DNA from: Hydrogenobacter sp. T-8
GTDB lineage: Bacteria > Aquificota > Aquificia > Aquificales > Aquificaceae
Assembly: GCF_011006175.1 (NCBI RefSeq)
Contig: NZ_CP048795.1
Span: 992,001-1,056,000 of the forward strand
Length of the DNA stretch: 64,000 nt
Direction: 5' to 3'
Below the pieces are notes generated by a model that made no database searches, was not told the DNA's origin, and saw nothing but the letters and a program-made list of their open reading frames with translations. Position numbers and translations under genes: made by a program. Below, in pieces: positions 18,253 through 27,151 of this stretch. The stretch's first letter is position 1, and each line of letters starts with the position of its first letter.

Positions 18253-19204
18253 TTCTGAATTCCCTTACTCTCCTGTTGTGTTCTTGATAAGTTTTGCTAA
18301 AGTAGTGCCCGCCTGAGCCATCCGCAACAAAGTACAGATAATCAACCTCTGCAGGTTCAAGAACAGCCCTTAGGGACTCAATCCCAGGGTTGCATATGGG
18401 AGATGGTGGAAGACCAAAGTAAACATAGGTGTTGTAGGGATCTTCAAGCCTAAGATGGTTAAGTGTCAAACGCCCATCCCATAAGTTTTTTCTTTTCAAT
18501 GCATATATGACGGTGGGGTCTATCTGCAGTTTCATACCCCTTTTTAGTCTGTTGCGTATAACTGCGGACACAAGGGGTCTTTCTTCTGACTTTGCGGTCT
18601 CCTTTTCTATCATGGACGCTATGGTGACCCACTCTTCAAGGGAAAGTTCCTTAAGGTTCTTCCTAAGTTCTTCGGTTTTTCTTAAGAAGTTTTTGTGCAT
18701 TACATCAATAACCCTTAGAGGGTGTGTATTCTTTGAGAAAAAGTAGGTATCTGGAAAGAGAAAACCTTCCATACTGCTTACTTTGAGCCCATATCTCTTA
18801 ATGGTTTCTTCAGAAAGCGCATATTTTAGAAAGTCTTCTGCGGAGCATATGCGATTCTCCTCCAAAATCCTCGCTATATCATAAAGGTCTGCACCTTCTG
18901 GGATAGTTATTCTGTAGACCTTTTTGAGACCTTTACTGAGCTTTTCGTATATGTCCCATGGAAATACAAGCCCGCCAAACTCGTATTCTCCAGCCTCAAG
19001 TTTTCTCTTGTATACCGCATGAATAAGTATAAAACTCATAGGGTTTCTCAGAAGTCCTTCCCTGTATAGCTGGAGGGCTATATCCTTTGTTGGAGTCCCG
19101 TAGGCTATTTCTACAGTTTTTTCCTCAGTTTTTACAGGCAAGAAGGAGTAAAAAATAAAAAGAGCTAAGATAAAGAACGGGAGAAAAAACTTCAGGTATC
19201 TCAT
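18239..19204 (-). CDS. mltG: Endolytic murein transglycosylase
   Basis: 321 residues. One N-terminal membrane anchor (residues about 5-24), then a LysM-like region and the YceG/MltG domain with catalytic glutamate in ASMIEKETAKSEE, and IDPTVIYAL and FGLPPSPICNPG near the end. It cleaves nascent peptidoglycan strands to set glycan length. It overlaps ruvX by four bases upstream and amzA by 14 bases downstream. Confidence 0.94.
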   Translation of the reverse strand: MRYLKFFLPFFILALFIFYSFLPVKTEEKTVEIAYGTPTKDIALQLYREGLLRNPMSFILIHAVYKRKLEAGEYEFGGLVFPWDIYEKLSKGLKKVYRITIPEGADLYDIARILEENRICSAEDFLKYALSEETIKRYGLKVSSMEGFLFPDTYFFSKNTHPLRVIDVMHKNFLRKTEELRKNLKELSLEEWVTIASMIEKETAKSEERPLVSAVIRNRLKRGMKLQIDPTVIYALKRKNLWDGRLTLNHLRLEDPYNTYVYFGLPPSPICNPGIESLRAVLEPAEVDYLYFVADGSGGHYFSKTYQEHNRRVREFRNARR

Positions 19205-19605
19205 AGGTTCTCTATATATTCCAAAAGTATAAGGTAGGCGGATAAACTATCTTTTAGCTTTTCTCTTTTTTTGGGGTTTACATCCTGCATCAGTCTATAG
19301 GCTTCCTCTGTGGTGTATCTCTCATCCCAAAGTAGTACCTCCACATCCTCGGACAAGAAATTTTTGAGCTTTTCCGAGAAATCCTTTACCTCCCTTACTC
19401 TTTGTCCCTCCCTTCCTCTTGGTGTGAGGGGGAGCCCTATAAGAATAATATGTGCACCGAATTCCTTTACTTTATCCGCTATTGTCCGAAGGGTTTTCTC
19501 ACCCCTGTTTTCAATACCTTCCAGCGGTAAAGCTATACCAAGCCTTGTGTCTCCAAGGGCTAACCCTATGCGTTTACTACCATAGTCTATGGCAAGGACC
19601 TTCAA
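19201..19605 (-). CDS. ruvX: Putative Holliday junction resolvase / pre-16S rRNA nuclease
   Basis: 134 residues. AIDYGSKRIGLALGD carries the first catalytic aspartate, ILIGLPL the middle strand and WDERYTTEEA the conserved DERxxT. The family (YqgF) trims the 5' end of pre-16S rRNA and was also assigned as a junction resolvase. It overlaps both neighbours by four bases. Confidence 0.93.
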   Translation of the reverse strand: MKVLAIDYGSKRIGLALGDTRLGIALPLEGIENRGEKTLRTIADKVKEFGAHIILIGLPLTPRGREGQRVREVKDFSEKLKNFLSEDVEVLLWDERYTTEEAYRLMQDVNPKKREKLKDSLSAYLILLEYIENL

Positions 19606-19787
19606 CCTGTCCTTATACCCACCACCCTATATAGGGGGCAGAAGCCTATGGCAGAAGTCCCTATGAACACTATGCCTATTATACCCAATATCCACCAGGC
19701 ACCGCCCTTGGTGAAGGCAAGGTAAAGAAAAACAAGTCCTAGCACTATCCTTATAGCCCTGTCCCATGTTGCCATGTTTTTTTCCAT
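19602..19787 (-). CDS. DUF2892 small membrane protein
   Basis: 61 residues. MEKNMATWDRAIRIVLG followed by two membrane spans and GFCPLY near the end is the DUF2892 pattern. This family is often found beside rhodanese-like sulfur transferases, but no such gene is adjacent here. The start was set at ATG 19787, which has GGAGGTG upstream; 20 further in-frame codons lie in the divergent intergenic region. Confidence 0.8.
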   Translation of the reverse strand: MEKNMATWDRAIRIVLGLVFLYLAFTKGGAWWILGIIGIVFIGTSAIGFCPLYRVVGIRTG

Positions 19788-19828
19788 GGTTTGCACCTCC
19801 TTTTGTAGTAATTTTAACATAATAGACC

Positions 19829-20593
19829 ATGAAGGGTTTTGTGGCAATGCTTACTGACTTTGGGCTGAGGGATGGCTTTGTGGGTGCTATGAAGGGTGTA
19901 ATACTTAGCATTAATCCTGAGGTTCAGGTCGTTGACATAAGCCATGAAGTAGAACCCTTTAATATACTTCATGGAGCACTGCTTCTAAGAGCTCATTTCT
20001 CATACTTTCCTAAGGGTACCATATTTCTATGCGTTGTGGATCCGGGGGTTGGTTCAGAAAGGCTTCCCGTGGTGGTTTCATGTGGAGGCTACACATTTGT
20101 GGGACCTTACAATGGACTTTTTGACCTTGCCCTCAGAAATATAGAAGAAACCCCGAAAGCTTATAGGATAGAAAAATTTACACTTCCAAGGATAAACCAG
20201 ACCTTTCATGGCAGAGACGTGTTTGCACCAGTGGCTGGGTGGCTAAGCAGAGGTTTAGAGCCTCAGGAGGTGGGAAGTCCGATAGACTATCAGTTTAAAC
20301 TATCCTGGGAAGACCCAGAGGATAGAGGGGACGCAGTGGTAGGAAAAATAGTTTACTTTGATCACTTTGGCAACGGTATAACCAACGTACCCTGTGGCAG
20401 ATATGCGGAAGGATATTTCAGAGGAGAAAAGCTAAGGGTTGTTTCCTACTTCCTTGAGGCAGAAAGGTGCAAGCCTGCCTTTGTGTGTGGCAGTTTTGGT
20501 CTTATGGAGGTATTCCTGCCAATGGAAAACCTCAAAGAAAGGCTTGGGGTCAGGCTCGGAGAGGGGGTGATCTTGAAAAAACTACTCACATAA
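19829..20593 (+). CDS. S-adenosyl-L-methionine hydroxide adenosyltransferase (DUF62)
   Basis: 254 residues. LTDFGLRDGFVGAMKG at the start, VVDPGVGSERLPV, FVGPYNGLF and FDHFGNGITNV match the DUF62 SAM hydrolase/halogenase family. With a hydroxide nucleophile it splits SAM to adenosine and methionine. CATAAT at 19818-19823 lies five bases before ATG. Confidence 0.9.
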   Translation: MKGFVAMLTDFGLRDGFVGAMKGVILSINPEVQVVDISHEVEPFNILHGALLLRAHFSYFPKGTIFLCVVDPGVGSERLPVVVSCGGYTFVGPYNGLFDLALRNIEETPKAYRIEKFTLPRINQTFHGRDVFAPVAGWLSRGLEPQEVGSPIDYQFKLSWEDPEDRGDAVVGKIVYFDHFGNGITNVPCGRYAEGYFRGEKLRVVSYFLEAERCKPAFVCGSFGLMEVFLPMENLKERLGVRLGEGVILKKLLT

Positions 20594-20607
20594 CCGATAA
20601 TATACTC

Positions 20608-20871
20608 ATGATTGATAGGGTAGACATACAGAGGATAATTGGGTATATAGCGGAGCTAGAGGAAAGGAAGAGAAGGCAAGTTCAGGAGAAGGAAGAAAGT
20701 CAGGGCGTTAGTGTTGAACTATCCCAGAGGCTTCAGAAGGGCGGGGTTGTAAACTACGAAGACATTAGCAAAAAGGTGGAAAGCATAAGGTCTCAAATGC
20801 AGAAAAACGCCTATGAGGTCTCTCCAGAGAGAATACTGCAAGGTCTTGAGAAGTTCCTTTCCTCTAAATAG
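20608..20871 (+). CDS. flgM: Anti-sigma-28 factor FlgM
   Basis: 87 residues, as in Aquifex aeolicus FlgM (about 88). MIDRVDIQRIIGYIAELEE at the start, a variable charged linker, then a C-terminal helix pair ending in YEVSPERILQGLEKFL, which is the sigma-28-binding part. It holds FliA inactive until the flagellar hook is complete. GATAAT at 20596-20601, six bases before ATG, suggests its own leaderless transcript. The end overlaps the converging ABC gene by eight bases. Confidence 0.85.
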   Translation: MIDRVDIQRIIGYIAELEERKRRQVQEKEESQGVSVELSQRLQKGGVVNYEDISKKVESIRSQMQKNAYEVSPERILQGLEKFLSSK

Positions 20872-21610
20872 CCCTCAGTAATTCTTGAGTGTAGGAGTGT
20901 TTTGGGTTGTCAAAGATACTCCACACATCTCCTTCCTCTACCATCATGCCATCTTTTAAAACTATAACCCTATCTGCCACCTCCGCCACAACGCCAAAGT
21001 CATGAGTAACAAGAATAACGCTTCTGTTCTCCTCCTTCATAGCTCTGAAGAGTTTAAGTATCCTACTCTGAATCGAAACATCTAAGGCAGTGGTGGGCTC
21101 ATCCGCAAGCACAAGCTGTGGGTTGCACACTGTGGCTATGGCAATGCAGACTCTCTGCTTTAAGCCACCAGAAAGATGATGGGGATAGCTGTTGTATATC
21201 CTATCTACTTCCTTAATGCCTGCCTTTTGGAGTGCCTGGAGAGCCTTTTCCTTTGCATCCTCTTTCCCAAAGTGTGCCATATAGGCTTCTTCTACTTGAG
21301 TGCCTACTCTATAAAGAGGGTCAAGATATACGGAGGGTTCCTGGAAAACTATGGATATATGCCTTCCTCTTATGTTTCTGTATTCCTTTTCTGAAAGACT
21401 GACTAATTCTTGCTCTTTGAACCTTATAGACCCTTCAAGTTTGGCATTTTCTGGCAATAGTCCGATTATGGAGTAAAGAATGGAAGTCTTCCCAGAACCC
21501 GACTCACCTACTATGCAAAGCACCTCTCCCTCTTTTAGGTCAAAACTTATGTTCCTCAGGACATGCTTATCGCTATAGTATAGGTTTAGGTTCCTTACCT
21601 CAAGAAGCAT
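20864..21610 (-). CDS. ABC transporter ATP-binding protein, Dpp/Opp type
   Basis: 248 residues with Walker A GESGSGKTS, Q-loop in VFQEPSVYLDP, signature LSGGLKQR and Walker B LVLADEPT. The sequence is most like peptide/nickel importer ATPases of the DppD group but lacks the C-terminal oligopeptide extension. No permease or binding protein is nearby, so the substrate is unknown. The start overlaps the HIT gene by 11 bases. Confidence 0.88.
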   Translation of the reverse strand: MLLEVRNLNLYYSDKHVLRNISFDLKEGEVLCIVGESGSGKTSILYSIIGLLPENAKLEGSIRFKEQELVSLSEKEYRNIRGRHISIVFQEPSVYLDPLYRVGTQVEEAYMAHFGKEDAKEKALQALQKAGIKEVDRIYNSYPHHLSGGLKQRVCIAIATVCNPQLVLADEPTTALDVSIQSRILKLFRAMKEENRSVILVTHDFGVVAEVADRVIVLKDGMMVEEGDVWSIFDNPKHSYTQELLRAI

Positions 21611-22103
21611 TGAGTAGCCTTTTGAATACTGGTTTCATCCTATCATACAGCTCATAAAGGTCTTGAGATATAACCTTAGTATCCGCAAGGGTTTGCATAA
21701 AGTTGGTGTCTCCAAACCATCTTGGGACTAGATGGAGGTGTATGTGGCTTTCCAATCCAGCACCCGCAGCCCTGCCAAGGTTGTAGCCTACGTTTATGCC
21801 GTGGGATTTCATCACTTCCCTTATGAGCTGTATACTCACCCTAGTAAGCTGGTGCATCTCAAGAGCGGTCTCTTGGTCAAGAAGCAGATAATCCCCTATG
21901 TGGTCTATGGGTGCCACCATTAGATGTCCAGGGTTGTAGGGAAACTTGTTAAATATTACAAAAGCCCTTTTACCACGGTGCAGAACAAGGTAGTCTCTGA
22001 GCTTCTCCTCTGGTTGAGATACCGCTTCACAAAGAAAGCATCCCTCTTGCTCGTCCACCTTTTCCACATATTGGCTTCTCCAAGGTGCCCAAAGGAGCTT
22101 CAT
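21600..22103 (-). CDS. HIT-family nucleotide hydrolase/phosphorylase
   Basis: 167 residues. LLWAPWRSQY, GCFLC near residue 21 and the histidine triad HIHLHLVPRW are present; the W-A-P-W start and length match Ap4A phosphorylase-like HIT proteins. It hydrolyses or phosphorolyses dinucleoside polyphosphates or AMP conjugates. Overlaps its upstream neighbour by four bases and its downstream neighbour by 11. Confidence 0.9.
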   Translation of the reverse strand: MKLLWAPWRSQYVEKVDEQEGCFLCEAVSQPEEKLRDYLVLHRGKRAFVIFNKFPYNPGHLMVAPIDHIGDYLLLDQETALEMHQLTRVSIQLIREVMKSHGINVGYNLGRAAGAGLESHIHLHLVPRWFGDTNFMQTLADTKVISQDLYELYDRMKPVFKRLLNAS

Positions 22104-22429
22104 AGTCTCAAAAGCCTCCTTATTGCCCTTTCTACTTCCTCCTCCTCGGGGATGTAGTCATGCCTTTCCAACTCCATAGTATCCCTGAAATATAATACCG
22201 TGGGAAAGTCAAAGACACCAAGGTCTTCTGCACTCGTGTGCTTGCTCACATCCATCCAGTAAAAGTTTATCTTATCCCCATAAAGCCTTTGAAACCTTAT
22301 AAGCCTCTCGTAAAAGGTTTGGTTTTTGGGATTGTCTGGCATGGTAAGTAGCACCACCGCAGGCTTTTCCCCCGCCATTGCCTTTTCGTAAAAGTCTTTG
22401 TCTGTCAACTCCTCAAAGCCCTCAAACAT
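22100..22429 (-). CDS. Thioredoxin-fold protein without the CxxC site
   Basis: 109 residues. NFYWMDVSKHT and FDFPTVLYFRD give the thioredoxin strand and cis-proline region, but the usual WCxxC is replaced by TMPDNPKNQ, so disulfide exchange is not expected. Start ATG 22429 was chosen over the upstream frame because of AGGAGG nine bases before it. Probably a chaperone-like or structural member; partner unknown. Confidence 0.7.
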   Translation of the reverse strand: MFEGFEELTDKDFYEKAMAGEKPAVVLLTMPDNPKNQTFYERLIRFQRLYGDKINFYWMDVSKHTSAEDLGVFDFPTVLYFRDTMELERHDYIPEEEEVERAIRRLLRL

Positions 22430-22494
22430 GTTAACCTCCTGACAGGTTTTATTATAGAGCAATCCGCCTTTTCTAAGTGCTAATATTATTTCCT

Positions 22495-23358
22495 ATGAGG
22501 CTCACAGACTTTCTTAAGGAAAGGAACATATCCGTGGGTGACAACTTTCGCCTTCTACTGGATACCCTAAAGCTTAGCGGGGAAGAATACATAAGGGCAA
22601 AGGAGCAGGAGATTGGGGAGCCCGCCAAGATGTCCAAGTCAAAGGGCAATACCGTTGACCCAGAGGAAGCCATAAGGAAATACGGAGCGGACACGGTAAG
22701 GCTCTACATACTCTTTGCCGGACCTGTGGAAAAGGACTTTGAGTGGACGGAAGAAGGTGTGCAGGGAGCCTACAGGTTTCTCAGAAGGCTATGGAGCCTT
22801 TTCCATCAGCATTTGGAAAGCCTAAGGTTGGTAAAGTATAGCGGAGAGGACTTTACATCCCTTGCGGGAAAACAAAAGGAGATAAGACACAAAACCCATC
22901 AAACCCTCAAAAAATACCTCTCCAGCATGGAAGACCTCTCTTTTAACACAGCAATAGCCAGCATAATGGAGCTTCTGAATGCCCTTCAGGACTTCCAGCC
23001 ATCCCAAGAAGTGGACTACAAGGTGCTAAGGGAATCTCTTGAAACCCTTCTCTTCATGCTCTATCCCATAACTCCTCACATATGCGAAGAGCTTTGGCAC
23101 AAACTGGGACATGAGAGGCTTATGGTCTTCTATCCCTTCCCAGAACCCGATGAGAAAGCCCTTGCCCTTGAGGAGGTAGAAATCCCAGTGCAGGTGAACG
23201 GAAAACTCAGGACCCTCTTAAGGGTTCCGGTGGATGCGGAAGAGGAGCTTGTGAAGGAAATGGCTCTCAAAGACCCAAAGGTGAGCCAATGGCTGGATGG
23301 CAAGCAGGTAAAAAAGGTTATATACATAAGGAACAAACTCCTCAATCTGGTGGTGTAG
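22495..23358 (+). CDS. leuS: Leucyl-tRNA synthetase, beta (C-terminal) subunit
   Basis: 287 residues. Contains only the C-terminal catalytic motif KMSKSKGN (K45-S49), the region KYGADTVRLYILF, and the anticodon-binding helices. The HIGH motif, editing domain and first half of the Rossmann fold are missing. This is the Aquifex-type split LeuRS in which alpha and beta are separate genes; alpha must be elsewhere. The start DFLKERNISVGDNFRLLLDTLKL segment is like that of the A. aeolicus beta chain in order and length. TATTAT lies five bases before ATG. Confidence 0.92.
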   Translation: MRLTDFLKERNISVGDNFRLLLDTLKLSGEEYIRAKEQEIGEPAKMSKSKGNTVDPEEAIRKYGADTVRLYILFAGPVEKDFEWTEEGVQGAYRFLRRLWSLFHQHLESLRLVKYSGEDFTSLAGKQKEIRHKTHQTLKKYLSSMEDLSFNTAIASIMELLNALQDFQPSQEVDYKVLRESLETLLFMLYPITPHICEELWHKLGHERLMVFYPFPEPDEKALALEEVEIPVQVNGKLRTLLRVPVDAEEELVKEMALKDPKVSQWLDGKQVKKVIYIRNKLLNLVV

Positions 23359-23359
23359 G

Positions 23360-23575
23360 ATGGAAAACTTGATAAACCTGCTTCTGTTTTTAGGAAAGCT
23401 CCTGCTTTTGATGGTTCTTGTAGGACTACCACTCCTTTTGATAATAGTCTTCATAGCGGATAGGGTATACAGAAAGGTGGGTCCGAGATACGAAGAGCTA
23501 AGAGATAGAAGGATAAGAGAGCTGGAGGAGGAAGAAAAGAAGAGCGAGGATAAGAAAGGGAAGAAAAAGACATGA
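23360..23575 (+). CDS. Small membrane-anchored basic/acidic protein
   Basis: 71 residues. One N-terminal membrane span (about residues 5-33) followed by a highly charged lysine/glutamate tail. Starts one base after the leuS-beta stop. No family recognised; it could be a membrane tether. The stop is followed by the promoter region of the oxidoreductase operon. Confidence 0.6.
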   Translation: MENLINLLLFLGKLLLLMVLVGLPLLLIIVFIADRVYRKVGPRYEELRDRRIRELEEEEKKSEDKKGKKKT

Positions 23576-23596
23576 TTTTTATCATACAAATTCCCC

Positions 23597-23624
23597 TTGA
23601 CAGCCTTTAAGCTCATGCTAATTT
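23597..23624 (+). promoter_or_regulatory. Promoter of the oxidoreductase operon
   Basis: TTGACA at 23597-23602, a 16-base spacer and TAATTT at 23619-23624 preceded by TGC, an extended -10. The predicted start is about 25 bases before the AGGAGG site and ATG 23656. Confidence 0.5.
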
Positions 23625-23655
23625 TTTGATAACCCATTCATAAGGAGGTTAAGGC

Positions 23656-24369
23656 ATGCCGATGGAAGTTTTGCCAGGACCCGCTGGTTATATACCAACC
23701 CCAGCAGCCTTTGAAGGTGTTGAACTTCCTCCACCAGGAAAAGCATTGCTTTATGGGAAGATAGTGGACGAAGAGACCGCAATGAGAGAGGCTGCAAAAG
23801 CCATGCTTACCAGAAGAAACCCTACCATATTCCCAGGACCGCTGGTTCTTTGGGGATGGAACGCAGGAGCAATGGAAAAGGCAAAGGCTGTTCTTGAACT
23901 TGCCATGGAAATACCCAATTGTAGGATAATACCCATGCCCGACTACAGGCCCAAGTATCCCAAAATAGACCCAGAAGCAGAGATAAATCCAAACCACCCC
24001 AACCTAACCATACTTCACAATAAGATAGAAGCCTGTATCTTTGTAGGTGTGCATTGCCACTATGCGAACCTATCTCTTAGAATGATAAGGGCTGGAACCA
24101 ACTGCTTTACTATAGCCCTTTGTGCAGAAATGGGCCACGAGGATGCTATGGTCTCCCTAAGAGACCAGCATGCGGAAGAAATAAGACGTTTCAAGGATGT
24201 GCTTGTTCAGGTAAGAGAAGAGCTTGGTATAAAGTGGGAGCCAAAACTTCCACCAGAGAACCCATCCCTTCCAAAAGAAGAGTATCAGACCCTTTCTGTT
24301 TTGGACTATGGAGAGTATTCTTATCTTTTAATCCCCAGAAGGGGAGAACACGTGACCGAAAGCGAATAA
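23656..24369 (+). CDS. 2-Oxoacid:ferredoxin oxidoreductase, accessory subunit
   Basis: 237 residues, first gene of the oxidoreductase operon. It starts VLPGPAGYIPTPAAFEG and contains GPLVLWGWNAGAMEKAK and ACIFVGVHCHYANLSL. It has no iron-sulfur motif. Aquificales homologues have been loosely named carbon monoxide dehydrogenase beta subunit family, and a five-subunit enzyme of this sort is known from Hydrogenobacter thermophilus. The order here (this gene, alpha, beta, gamma, small ferredoxin) resembles forDABGE (2-oxoglutarate synthase) more than porEDABG, but the substrate cannot be read from sequence. AGGAGG precedes ATG. Confidence 0.75.
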   Translation: MPMEVLPGPAGYIPTPAAFEGVELPPPGKALLYGKIVDEETAMREAAKAMLTRRNPTIFPGPLVLWGWNAGAMEKAKAVLELAMEIPNCRIIPMPDYRPKYPKIDPEAEINPNHPNLTILHNKIEACIFVGVHCHYANLSLRMIRAGTNCFTIALCAEMGHEDAMVSLRDQHAEEIRRFKDVLVQVREELGIKWEPKLPPENPSLPKEEYQTLSVLDYGEYSYLLIPRRGEHVTESE

Positions 24370-24385
24370 AAACGGAGGTAGTGTC

Positions 24386-25555
24386 ATGCCAGAGCAAAGA
24401 GTTGTAGATGCGGATTACCTTCTTTTAGAGGCACCGAGGGAGAGAAAGTTTATCACCGGTGCCCAAGCTATGGCGGAGGCTGTCAAGCGTGCCAACGTGG
24501 ACATAGCAATAGCATACCCTATAACACCCCAATCTGAGGTTATGCACCTTGTGGGTGACCTATGGGCTCAGGGCTATCTCAAGGACTACTACAGGGCGGA
24601 AGAGGAATACGGTGCTATGTCCGCTATAGCTGGAGCGGTCAGAGGTGGTGCAAGAGCTTTTTCCGCTACTTCTGGACCAGGTCTCCTTAGGGGTTTGGAA
24701 GCCATAGCCTCTTGGCCAGGGCATAGAATACCTGCGGTTCTTGGGGTTCTCACAAGGGTTGTGAACGCACCCCTTTCCATACAGCCTGACAATGTGGAGA
24801 TAGCTTACCTGCTTCACTCTGGAGTGGTGGTATTGCATGCAGAAAACCAGCAAGATGTTTTTGACTTTACGCTTGCCAGCTTTGTTATATCTGAGAAGGT
24901 GGACGTTTATATACCCATAGCGGTTTGCACCGAGGGCTTTTTTGTAACACACGCCAAGGGCTATGTCCACATGACTCCAGAAGACATGAAACTGCCACCA
25001 AGAGACCCCTACAAAGCACCCGTGCCACCCACAGACTGCGAAATACCCCCTGCAAGGATACAGAGGGATGCACCAGTTCAAAAATCTAACTTTATGAGCT
25101 ACCTTATACACGCGGTATGGCAACAAGAAGTTTGGGCTTCTAACATAAGGGCAATGAAATACATCTACAAATACCTTGGTGGTCCTATAGAAGTGGTAAA
25201 CCCAGACGCAGAAGTCTTTATAGTTGCCTCTGGATGTGCCGCAGCACAGGGAAGAGAGGCGGTGCGTTACGCCCAGCTTGAGGGTCTAAATGTAGGGCTT
25301 GTAAAGGTCAAGTCCATAAGACCCTTCCCAGAAAAGGAGATAAGACAAGTTCTTTCAAAGGCTAAGGCGGTTATAGTGCCTGAGCACAACATAGTGGGAT
25401 GGCTTGCAAAAGAGGTAAAGGCGGTCATACCTAACAACGACATAGTTATAGGCGGTCCAAGAGTCTACGGCGGTATGACGCTACCGGTAGAGCTTATCAT
25501 GGAAAAGGTATACGATGCCTTTGGCATAAAGAAAGCAAAGAAAGTTGTTGTATAA
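24386..25555 (+). CDS. 2-Oxoacid:ferredoxin oxidoreductase subunit alpha
   Basis: 389 residues. The PFOR domain I motif AYPITPQSEVMH, the glutamate-rich region EEEYGAMSAI and SGPGLLRGLEA are present, and domain II begins near VFIVASGCAAAQGREAV. Together with beta it forms the thiamine diphosphate site where CO2 is added reductively to acetyl-CoA or succinyl-CoA, using reduced ferredoxin, in the reductive TCA cycle. It follows the accessory subunit after 16 bases. Confidence 0.92.
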   Translation: MPEQRVVDADYLLLEAPRERKFITGAQAMAEAVKRANVDIAIAYPITPQSEVMHLVGDLWAQGYLKDYYRAEEEYGAMSAIAGAVRGGARAFSATSGPGLLRGLEAIASWPGHRIPAVLGVLTRVVNAPLSIQPDNVEIAYLLHSGVVVLHAENQQDVFDFTLASFVISEKVDVYIPIAVCTEGFFVTHAKGYVHMTPEDMKLPPRDPYKAPVPPTDCEIPPARIQRDAPVQKSNFMSYLIHAVWQQEVWASNIRAMKYIYKYLGGPIEVVNPDAEVFIVASGCAAAQGREAVRYAQLEGLNVGLVKVKSIRPFPEKEIRQVLSKAKAVIVPEHNIVGWLAKEVKAVIPNNDIVIGGPRVYGGMTLPVELIMEKVYDAFGIKKAKKVVV

Positions 25556-25577
25556 AAAAACTTAAGGAGGTATAGAT

Positions 25578-26444
25578 ATGGGTTTGGAATACGTCAGAAT
25601 ATCACCAGGCTTTGAAAAATATATGCCCAAGGACTATGTAGACCTGGTCCAATATGGGCAGTTTGGTAGAGAGGTAGATGTGCAACAGCTTGGACAGTTC
25701 AAGGAGCTTGTGGAAGAGCACCCCATGTGTGCAGGATGCTTTATGGCATATTTCATAAGGATATTCTACGCAGCTCTTCCAAAGCCAGAAGACACCATTG
25801 TTATAGGCACCGCAGGTTGTGCAAGACTTGCCCTCTCTCAAGCAGCCGTTCCCTTCATATACGGAAACTATGGAGACACTAACGCAGTTGCTTCCGGTCT
25901 AAAGAGAGCTCTCAGCATAAGGTTTCCCGATAAGGTAAAGGATGTGGTGGTTATAGCAGGAGATGGTGGTCTTATAGACATAGGCTTTGGAATGACCATG
26001 CACTCTTGGTTCAGAAGAGAGAAGTTCACCACCATCATGGTGGACAATGAAGTTTATGGAAACACTGGTGGTCAAGAGAGTGGTATGTCTCCAAAGGGTG
26101 TTCAACTAAAGATGGCTCCCAAGGGCAAGCAGTTTGACAAAATAAACGCGGTGGAGCTTGCAAAGACCGCAGGCTGTGTATACGTAGCAAAGCTGGCACC
26201 CACCAATCCCAAGAGAATAGCAAAAACCGTCCGCAGGGCAATACTTGCCGCAAGGCACTTTGGACCCACCTTTATACATGCCTACACCTCTTGTAACATA
26301 GAATACTCCATACCCACAGAAAAGGTTCTCGAGGATGCCAGAAAGAGAGAAAAGCAAGACTTTGGTTTCTATGAGTGGATGACCGATGAGGTAAAGGAAT
26401 TCTTTGAAGAGATAGAAAGGAAGCCAGAGGAGGTAAAGGCATGA
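25578..26444 (+). CDS. 2-Oxoacid:ferredoxin oxidoreductase subunit beta
   Basis: 288 residues. Thiamine diphosphate/Mg site: GDGGLIDIGFGM followed by DNEVYGNTGGQESG. MCAGCFM near residue 50 and C-terminal SCN supply cluster-ligand cysteines. Catalytic partner of alpha in the cytoplasmic complex. AAGGAGG lies upstream of ATG 25578, and the stop overlaps the gamma start by ATGA. Confidence 0.94.
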   Translation: MGLEYVRISPGFEKYMPKDYVDLVQYGQFGREVDVQQLGQFKELVEEHPMCAGCFMAYFIRIFYAALPKPEDTIVIGTAGCARLALSQAAVPFIYGNYGDTNAVASGLKRALSIRFPDKVKDVVVIAGDGGLIDIGFGMTMHSWFRREKFTTIMVDNEVYGNTGGQESGMSPKGVQLKMAPKGKQFDKINAVELAKTAGCVYVAKLAPTNPKRIAKTVRRAILAARHFGPTFIHAYTSCNIEYSIPTEKVLEDARKREKQDFGFYEWMTDEVKEFFEEIERKPEEVKA

Positions 26445-27124
26445 AAAGGTATAACATACGCATAGCTGGTGTTGGTGGGCAGGGGGTGGTTACCTCCGCC
26501 CACATCCTTGGTAATGCCATGTCTGCCGCAGGTAAATATGCAACTCTTGTCCCCTTCTTTGGTTCAGAAAAGAGGATGGCACCCGTTGAAGCCTACGTTA
26601 GGGTCTCCGACCAACCCATATACGAAGTGGGTGAGGTGGTATATCCAAACGTGATAATGATTTATCACCCTCAGGTCATAACTCATGGAAAGTCCTACAC
26701 CATGCCCTTCTACTCAGGTCTGAAAGAAAACGGTCTTGTGATAATAAACACGGACGTGGACATAATTCCAGAAGAGGACTGGAATATTCTCAAAGAACTC
26801 AACACAAGGGTCTACATGTTCCCAGCTACAAAGATAGCCCTTGACATTGCTGGAACTGAGCTTGCCACAAACATGGCAATGATAGGTCTTTTCTTTGGTA
26901 TAACCCGTATTGTAGGCTTTGAACACATAGAGCAGGCTGTAAGAGAGAGATTTCTTGGAAATACCTTCGTAGCTTCTGGTGGAACAACAGCCCTTGACAG
27001 TGCTATAGAGAAGAAGTTCAAAAAGAAGATGGAGCTTCTTGAGAAAAATATGCAGGTTATAAGAGAAGCCTTCAAGATAGCGGAGGAAAGGGGCTGGGTG
27101 GAAGAAGAAGCTCTTACGGGTTAA
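26441..27124 (+). CDS. 2-Oxoacid:ferredoxin oxidoreductase subunit gamma
   Basis: 227 residues. AGVGGQGVVTSAHILGNAM is the gamma-domain signature (PF01558), followed by SEKRMAPVEAYVRVSD. This subunit contributes to CoA binding. Overlaps beta by four bases and is followed after 27 bases by the small ferredoxin subunit. Confidence 0.93.
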   Translation: MKRYNIRIAGVGGQGVVTSAHILGNAMSAAGKYATLVPFFGSEKRMAPVEAYVRVSDQPIYEVGEVVYPNVIMIYHPQVITHGKSYTMPFYSGLKENGLVIINTDVDIIPEEDWNILKELNTRVYMFPATKIALDIAGTELATNMAMIGLFFGITRIVGFEHIEQAVRERFLGNTFVASGGTTALDSAIEKKFKKKMELLEKNMQVIREAFKIAEERGWVEEEALTG

Positions 27125-27151
27125 ATTAATCTATAAGGAGGCAAGGCAGGT

